Assembly (NCBI RefSeq): GCF_902498185.1
Contig: NZ_CABVIX010000010.1
Coordinates: 124,001 to 188,000, forward strand
Direction: 5' to 3'
Origin: Pseudomonas fluorescens
GTDB lineage: Bacteria > Pseudomonadota > Gammaproteobacteria > Pseudomonadales > Pseudomonadaceae
Length of the DNA stretch: 64,000 nucleotides
In this document: positions 53,801 to 62,800 of the stretch, piece after piece
Layout: each line of letters begins with the position of its first letter
Position numbering within the stretch: the first letter of the stretch is position 1
The notes under the pieces: generated by a model
Told to the model about the DNA's origin: nothing
Databases searched by the model: none
Seen by the model: the letters and a program-made list of their open reading frames with translations, nothing else
Translations under genes and position numbers: made by a program

Positions 53801-56800
53801 GATCGGCCTGGCTGACGCCCAGCACCTGGCCGTTGAGCTGCGGACTTGCCAGATTGACGCTGAAGGCGCCGCCGGCATTGACCACGGCCGTGCCCAGCAG
53901 ATCCCCGTTGGACGCTGTCACGGTCACGGTCGCACCCGCTTCGCCAGTACCGGTCAGCACCAGGCCGTTGGTGGACACCGCGGTGACCACCGGCGCATCC
54001 GGTGCGGTGATATCGGCGGCCTGCAGCACGAAGGGCTGGGAGGCTCCGCCTAGTGCCACTTCGACCACGTTGAGCAACTCGCCATTGAGCTGCGGCACCG
54101 GCAGGGTGATCTGGAAGACGCCGTCGACCCCTGCTACGCCAGTGATGATCAGGTTGCCGTCGGCGTCCAGGACCTGCACCAGGCCAGAGGGCGCGACCGA
54201 ACCGGTCAGCGTGACCCCGTCAGCGTCGAGGACTACATCGAGCGGCGTGGCGGGGATCGGAAGCAGCGGTGTGACGTAGGCCGTGGCGCCCGAAGGTCCG
54301 GCGACGTCCGCCTGCACCACGCTCAGGGCCACGGCTGGCCCTGCCGGGGTCGTCAGTTCCACCACGAACGTGCCGTTGTCCAGCACCGTGCCGGAGCCGA
54401 TGACCACGCTACCCTGGCTGACGGTGACCAGGGCCCCCGCCTGGCCGCGACCGGCCAGCAAGGTGTAGTCGGAATTGATGGCAAGGCCCGTCACCGGCTC
54501 CGGCGGGGTGGTATCCACGGCCAGGACCGTTTGCGGCAACGAGCTGTTGCCTGCCAGGTCGGAGGACACTACCGTCAGGCTCTCGCCGTTGGTCTGGGGT
54601 ACATCGAGCGCGAAGTTGAAGCTGCCATCCGGTTCCACCGTGCCCGTGCCGACCACGGCATTGTCAGGGCCGCGCACCGTGAGAATGCTGTTCGGCTCGC
54701 CGTTGCCGGTGAGGGTGACCCCATCGATGGCGAGCACCACGTTGCTTGGCTGCACCGGCGCCGTGGTGTCCAGCGCAGTGACCACGAAGGGCAGCGAAGG
54801 ATTGCCGGTGGCATCCTGCGCGGTGACCGTCAGTACCTGGCCATCCTGCTGTGGCGTGACCAGGGTCAGCACGAAGGTGCCGTCCGGGTCGACGACGCCG
54901 CTGCCGACCAGATCGCCGGTGTCGTTGATCACGCTCAGCCGCGCGCCCGCCTCACTGGTGCCGCTGAGCTGCGAGCCGTCGGCATTGAGCGTGGCGGCGA
55001 CGATCAGCGGGGCGGTGGTGTCGACCGTGAGGATCGAGCCCTGGGGCGAGATGTTCTGGCTGGCGTCTGTCAGGGTGACCAGCAGTTGACCACCGTTGAT
55101 CTGTGCGGGAACCAGGTCGATCAGGAAGGTGCCATTGGCCTGGACCAGGCCGGAGCCGACCGGATCGCCGGCAAAGGTGGTGACCAATACCGTGGTGCCC
55201 GGTTCCCCCGTGCCGCCCAGCTGATCGCCCGTGGCGTTGACCCGCAGGTTGTCTGGCGCCGCCGGTGGCGTGAGGTCCGGGGCGATCACGGTTACCGGCT
55301 CGCTGACGTTGCCGGGTGGGTCGGCCTGCTGCACGCTCAGCGTCTGCAGGTTGATCTGCGCCGTGGTCAGCTCGACACGGAAGGTGCCGTCGGGGAGCAC
55401 GACCGAGGTGCCGACCACGGCGCCCGCCGGGTCGCTCACGGTGACGGTCGCCCCCGCCTCGCCATTGCCCGAGACCACGCTGCCATCGGCATTGATGACT
55501 ACGCCGGTGAGCGGCGCGGGCGGTGTGAAGTCCGGGGTCAGCAGCGTCGTTTCAGGCGAGACGTTGCCGGCACCATCGGTCTGGGTCAGGCGCAGCACCT
55601 CGGCGTCGCCCAGGGCCGGTACCAGCGCGATGTTGAACTGGCCACTGGCATCGATCACCGTGAAGCCGATTTCATCGCCGTTGGCGTTGATCACCGAAAC
55701 CCGTGCGCCAACTTCACCGCGCCCGGTCAGGCCTGAACCATCGCCGGCGACGGAGAGCTCTGTGAGCAACCCTGGCGCGGTGGTATCCAGCGCGGTGATG
55801 ACACCCGCATCGGACTGGTTGCCTGCGGCATCGGTCAGCAGCACCCGAAGGGTCTCGCCATTGGCTTGCGCCGGCGACAGGGTGAGCTGGAAGGTGCCGT
55901 CCTCGCGCACCGTGCCGCTACCCAGCGAGCTGCCATCGGCGGCCAGCACAGTGACCTGGGCGCCTGCCTCACCGGTGCCGCCGAGCAGGCTGCCACCGGC
56001 ACTGAAGGCCAGCGCCAGCGGTGCGTCAGGGGCAATGCGATCGGGCGCGGTGAGGCTGGAACTGTTGGACTCGTTGCCTGCCACGTCGGACTGGCTGGCG
56101 TTGAGCAGCTCACCATTGATCTGCGGCGTGGCCAGGTTGACGCTGAAGGTGCCGTCGGCGTTCACCACGCCCTCGCCCAGGTCCAGGCCACCGGTGCCCC
56201 GCACGCTGACGGTGGCGCCAGGTTCGCCGCGACCGGTCAGGACCAGGCCGTCGCTCGACAGCGCCAGTTCGGTCAGTGGCTGCGGTGCGGTGATATCGGG
56301 TGCGATCAGCTCGGCCTGCAGCGAGGCGCTGCCATCGGTGCCCACGGCGCCGACCTGCAGGGTCTCGCCATTGGCCTGCGGGGTGGCCAGGTTGACGCTG
56401 AAGGTGCCGGGGTCGGTGACGGTCGCGGTGCCGAGCAGCACGCCATTGGGGCCGTAGACGTTCACCGTGCTGCCAGGCGTGCCGGTGCCGGTGACGGTCA
56501 GGCCATCGCCACCGACCGCCAGGTTGGCCGGTACCTCGGGGGCCAGGCCGCCGGGCGCGGTGACGGTGCCGGCCGGCGAGGCATTGAGGGCGGCATCGGT
56601 CTGCACCACGCTCAGCACCGCGCCGATTGCCGCCGCGGGGGCGAGAGGAACGCTGAAGTGACCATCGCTGCCCACCAGGGCGGTACCCAGCAGGGTGCCA
56701 TCGGCCGCGGTGACGGCCACGCTGGCGCCGGCCTCGCCGTAGCCGACCAGGGTCGCGCCATCGGCAGAGACCGCCAGGTTGCTGACAGTCGCTGGCGGGG

Positions 56801-59800
56801 TGGTATCGGCGGCGCTCAGGCCGGTGGCCGGGGAAGTGTTGCCGGCGGCATCGGTCGCCGTCACCTGCAAGGCCTGGCCGTTGGTCTGGGGGCTGCCCAG
56901 GTTGACCTGGAACTGGCCATTGCTGGCTACCAGCGCCGTGCCCAGCACCGTGCCCGAGGCATCGCGTACCGTGACCGTACTGCCGGCCTCGGCGTTGCCG
57001 CTCAGTTGCACGCCACTGCTGGCCAGCACCAGTGCGCTGGGTGCCGCGGGTGCAGTCAGGTCTGGCGCGATCACCGGCAGCGCTGCCGAGGTATTGTTAC
57101 CAGCGTCTGTCTGGGTGACGCTCAGGCGCTCGGCATCGAGCTGCGGCGTGTCGAGGTTCAGGGTAAAGCTGCCGTTTGCGGCGACCAGGCCGGTGCCGAT
57201 GATGGTGCCATCGGGCCCTCGCACGGTGACGCTCGCACCTGCCTCGCCGAGACCGGTGAGGGTCAGGCCATTGTTGTTGAGCACCACATTGCTCAGCGCA
57301 GCAGGCGCGGCAAGGTCGGTGGTAGTGACCAGGACGGCTGGCGAGGTATTGAGCCCCGCGTCAACCTGGGTCACCCCCAGGGCTTGGCCGGAAACCTGAG
57401 GCGTTGCGAACAGCACCGAGAAGCGGCCGTCGGCGCCGACCACGGCGGTGCCGACGACAACACCCTGGGCATCGCGCACCTGCACGTTGGCGCCGACTTC
57501 ACCCAGGCCGGACAACTGCCTGCCATCGGCGCTCAGCAGCAACTGGTCGACCGCTGCGGGCGGGGTGCGGTCCGGGGTGGCCAGGCTGGCCGGTGCCGAG
57601 GTGTTGCCTGCAGCGTCGGTGAGCGTGACCTGGAGTGCGGTGCCAGCAGTCTGGGCGCTTGGCAAGGTGACCTGGAACGCGCCGCTCTGGGTGACCGTGC
57701 CGGTGCCCAGCACGGCACCACTGGCGTCACGCACGGTGACGCTGGCGCCGGGTTCGCCCTGGCCGCTGACCACGGTCGCCGCCGCGTTCAGGGCAATGCC
57801 GGTGGCCACGAGCGGGGCCTGCAGGTCGGGCGCGGTGGCCGTCGCGGCCAACGACGGGTTGCCTGCCGCATCGGACTGGGTCACGGTCAATGCCTGGGCG
57901 TTGACCTGGGCGGGGCTCAGGGCAACGCTGAACAAGCCATTGCTGCCGACTAGCGCGCTGCCGACCTGGGTGCCGCTGCTGTCAAGCACGCTGATGGTCG
58001 CGCCCACTTCGCCACGCCCGGTCAATGTGCTGCCGCTGCTGTCGACTGCAAGGTTGGTCGGTGCCTCGGGGGCCGTGGTGTCGTCGGCGACCACGCTTGC
58101 CGGTACCGACGGCTTGCCGCTGGCACCGAAGCGGGCGTTGACCTGCAAAGTCTGGGCATTGAGCTGGGCATTGAAGAAGAACACCCGGAATATGCCATCG
58201 CTGCCCACGGTGGCGGTACCCAGGGTGGTGCCGGCCGAGGTCACGGTGATGAGCGAGCCGACCGTGCCCTGGCCGGTCAGCAGGAAACCGTCGTCGCTGA
58301 TGCTCAGGGCGGTTGGGGTGGCGACCTCGGACCCGTCCGGGCCAGCCAGGCTGGTGGGGGTTTCATTGTTGCCGGCATCGCGGACGATCACCTCGGCCAG
58401 GTCGCCGGTGACCAGTGCCGGGGCCACCGAGATGACGAAGGCGCCGTCGGGGCCTGCCACTGTCTCGCCGATGTCCAGGCCGCCGAGGCGCACGATGACC
58501 GTGGCGCCAGGCTCGGCCGTACCCGCCACGACATCGCCGCCAGGACTGAGCGTCAGGTCGATGGCGGCGGCGGGAGGGGTGGTGTCCGGCGCGGTGACCT
58601 GCGCCGGCTCACTGGCATTGCCAGCCGCATCGGTCGTCACCACCGTCAGTGGCTCGCCATTGACCAGCGCTGGCGCTAGGGTGACGCTGAAGCTGCCGTC
58701 AGGATTGGTCGGCACGGTGATCAGGTCGTTGCCAGCGGCATCGCGCACGGTCACGTTCTGCGCGCCCGGCGAGATGCCGGTCAGGGTCGTGCCATCGCCG
58801 CTGACCGCCAGGGTGCCGGGTGTCATGACCGGTGCAGTGATATCGGGCGCCGCAATGGGCGCGGCTGCCGACGCGATCTGGCTGGCATCGATGAGGGTGA
58901 CGCTGAGCGCCTGGCCGTCCTGCTGTGCGGGCCCCAGCGGCACGGCAAACACGCCGCCTGCCGGCACCACGATGCTGCCCACCAGGGTGCCCGCGGCATC
59001 GCGCACTTCCACGGTGGCGCCCACCTGGCCGGTACCGGTGACCAGCGAGCCATCGGCGTTGATGGCAAGACCGGCGGGCGCGTCCGCCGGGGTGGCATCA
59101 GTGGCGATGAAAGGCGTCGCGGGCGAGATGTTGCCCGCCAGATCGACCTGCACGACGGAAAGCGTCTCGCCATTGAGCAACGGGTCGGGCAACAAGGCAC
59201 TGAAGTTGCCATCGGGAAGCACTTCGACGGAGACCAGCAGGGTACCCGCTGCGTCACGCACCTCCACCGTGCTGCCAGGTTCGCCTTGGCCGGTGAGCAA
59301 GGTTCCGGCCGGGTCCAGGCCCAGTACGACAGGGGCCACTGGCGCTTGCAGGTCGGTGGCGACAACCGTGTCAGCCGGTGAAACGTTGCCCGCCACATCG
59401 GCCTGGGTTGCCGAGAGTGTCTGGCCGTTGAGCTGGGCCGGGGTCAGTGGGACGCTGAACGAGCCATCGGCCTGCACCACGGCACTGCCCAGCACGGCGC
59501 CCGCAGTACCGGTGACAGTGACGGTGGCGCCCGGCTCGCCAGTGCCAGTGAGCACGCTGCCGTCGGCCGACAGCTGGGTGATGGCCGGGGCGAGCGGGAT
59601 CTGGTTGTCTGGCGCGGTGACCCCGGCCAGGCTCGAGATATTGCCAGCCAGGTCCTGTTGTTCGAGCGTCAGGGCCTGGGCATTGGTCTGCGCAGCGCCA
59701 AGCGTGGCCTGGAACGAACCCTCGGGGTTGACCAGCGCCGTGCCCAGCACCGCGCCATCGGGCCCGCGGACCGTGACAGTGGCACCGGGCTCGCCACGGC

Positions 59801-62800
59801 CACTGACCACGGTGCCGCTGGCATCGATGGCCTGCTGCGTGACGGGTTCGGGCGCCTGGACGTCGGGCACGGTATAGCTGACCGGGCCGGCGCTGTTGCC
59901 AAGGCTGTCGGTGGCTTCGGCGGACAGGGTCTGGCCATTGCGCTGGGGCTCGGCGAGGGTGACCGAGAAGCTGCCATCGGCGGCGACGGTCGCGCTGCCG
60001 AGCACGCTGCCCTCGGCGCTGCGCACGGTGACGGTGGAGCCGGCCTGGCCGACACCGGTCAGCACGGTACCGCTGATGTCGATGGCAAAGCCTGCCGGCT
60101 GCAGCGGGCCATCGAGGTCAGGCGCCGCGATGCTGGCACCTGCCGAGGCATTGCCGGCGCCGTCGGTAAGAGTGACTTCAAGCACCTGGCCATCGGTCTG
60201 TGCCGGCGCCAGCGTCAGGCTGAACACACCGTTGCTTGCGACCACGCCCGTGCCGACCACGGCCCCTTGGTCGTTGGTGACTTGCACGCTGGCGCCAGGT
60301 TCGCCGCGGCCGATCAGGGTCAGGCCGTCGGGGTTGAGGAACAGCTCGGTCGCGGCGTTGGGCACGGTGATGTCGGGTGCGGTCGCCTGCACCGGCAACG
60401 AGCTGTTGCCGTCGCTATCGACCGCCACCACGTCGAGGATCTCGCCATTGGCCTGCGCTGGAGTGAGGACCAGCGTGAAGGAGCCGTCGCCACCGGCCAC
60501 GGTGCTGCCGATGACGTTGCCCTGGGCATCGAGCACTTGCACCAGGTTGCCAGCGGTGGCGGTCCCGCTGAGGGAGCTGCCATCACCGGCCAGCACCAGC
60601 TCGGCCGGGCTGGCAGGCACCGGCGTGCTGGGCACGGTGAGCGCCAGCGGCTCGGAGCCGTTGCCGGCAGGATCGGTCTGCACCAGGCTGATCGCATCGC
60701 CTGGCGCCACTGCTGTTTCCAGGTTGACCAGGAAGGTGCCATTGGCGCCCACGGTGCCACTGCCGATGACGTTGCCAGCGGCGTCACGCACCTCGACGGT
60801 GGCGTTTGGTTCGCCGCGACCGGCGATGACCAGTCCGTCGCCGCCGACCACCACGGCACCGATGAGGCCCGGTGGAGTGTTGTCCGGAGCCGTGAAGGCC
60901 AGCGGGGTCGAGCTGTTGCCTTCGGCGTCGATCACCCGGATATCGAGGATTTCGGCATTGTTCTGCGCAGGCGTCAGGTCCAGGCTGAAGCTGCCATCGG
61001 GTGCGACCACGACAGCACCGATCAAGGTGCCTGCCGCGTCGCGCACTTCTACTCGCGCGCCCGGCTCGGCATTGCCGGTGAGCGTGGTGCCGTCGGCCAG
61101 GACCACGTCGGTCGGTTGCGCGGGCGCGGCGAGGTCAGGCGCGACCAGCGAAGTGCCGGTGGAGACATTGCCTGCGGCGTCGGTCAGGGTGACCTGCAGG
61201 GAGGAACCGTCGGTCACGGGGGTATCGAGTTGCAGGCTGAAGCTGCCATCGTCCAGCACGGTACCCGTGGCCACAACATTGCCCTGCGCATCCAGCACCT
61301 TGACCGTGGCACCGGCTTCGCCGCGACCGGACACGGTCCGGCCATCGGTACTGATCGCGACATCGGTGGCCGCTTCAGGCGGCGTGGTGTCGGCGCCCGG
61401 GTTGTCGAGATCCGGTGCGTCGACGCCGACAGCGGCGGACTCATTGCCTGCGCCGTCCACGGCGCTGACCTGGAGCAGCTGGCCATCCACCTGCGGTGGG
61501 TCGAGGACGATGCTGAAGCTGCCCGCGGCGTTGACCACGGCAGTCCCCAGCGCGTTGCCATCAGCGTCGACCACGCGTACGGTCGAGCCTGGCTCGCCAC
61601 GGCCGATCAACAATTGGCCGTTGGCGCTGACCGCGAGCTCGGAAGGGGCATCCGGGGCGGTGGTGTCCGGGGCGGTGACCTGAACCGGCACGGAGCTGGC
61701 GCCGGTGCCATCGACGGTGACCACATCGATCAATTCGCCATTGGTCAATGCCGGCGCCAGGCCGATGGTGAACGTGCCGTCGGCGCCGACCACCACGCTG
61801 CCGATCACTGCGCCGGTGCTGTCACGCACTTCGACCCGCGAGCCGACCGGGGCCGTGCCGCTGAGGCTGCTGCCATCGCTGGCCAGCACCACGTCGGCGG
61901 GGGGAACCGGCGCCGGGGCAGCCGGTACGGTGAACTGCAGGCCCTCGGAAGCGTTGTTGCCAGCGTCGATCTGCACCAGGCTGATATTCTGGCCAACGCT
62001 CACCGGAGTATCCAGCGGCAGCACGAAGGTGCCGTTGTCCGACACGGTGCCGCTGCCGATCAGGTTGCCGTCGGCGTCGCGCACCTGCACCTGGGCACCG
62101 GGCTCACCGCGCCCGGAAATGCTGGTGCCATCGGCACTGACGACAATGTCGTCAAGCAGGGCGGGCGCGGTGGTGTCTGGCGCCGTCAGCACCACCGGGG
62201 GCGAACTGTTGCCTGCGCTGTCGATCTGGCGAATGTCCAGCGGCTCGCCGTTGGTCAGGGCAGGGGTGAGGGTGATGCTGAAGCGGCCGTCGTCGCCGAC
62301 CACGCCGCTGCCGATGATCGCGCCCGTGGCATCGCGCACCTGCACGGTGGCGCCCGGCTCGCCGCCGCCGGTCAGGGTGGTGCCATCGGTCAGAGCCAGG
62401 TCGCTGGGCTCGGCGGGGAAGGTGAGGTCGGGACTGGTGACCGATGCCCCTGCCGACACATTGCCGGCCGCGTCGGTCAGGCTGACCTGCAGGCTGCTGC
62501 CATCCACCACCGCAGGGTCCAGGGCCAGGCTGAACGTGCCATCGTCGGCAACGGTGCCGGTGGCGATGACGTTGCCAGCGGCGTCACGCACCTGCACGGT
62601 GGTACCGGCTTCGCCCCGGCCACTGATCTGCCGGCCGGCGCTGCTGATGGCAAGCTCGGTCGGGGCCTCTGGCGGGGTGGTGTCCGCTGGCGGCACGTCG
62701 ATCACCGGCGCGTTGACGGCAACCGCCGCAGACGTGTTGCCGGCGGCGTCGCTGGCGCTGACCTGCAGCGCCTGGCCCTCGGTCTGTGGCGGTTGCAGGT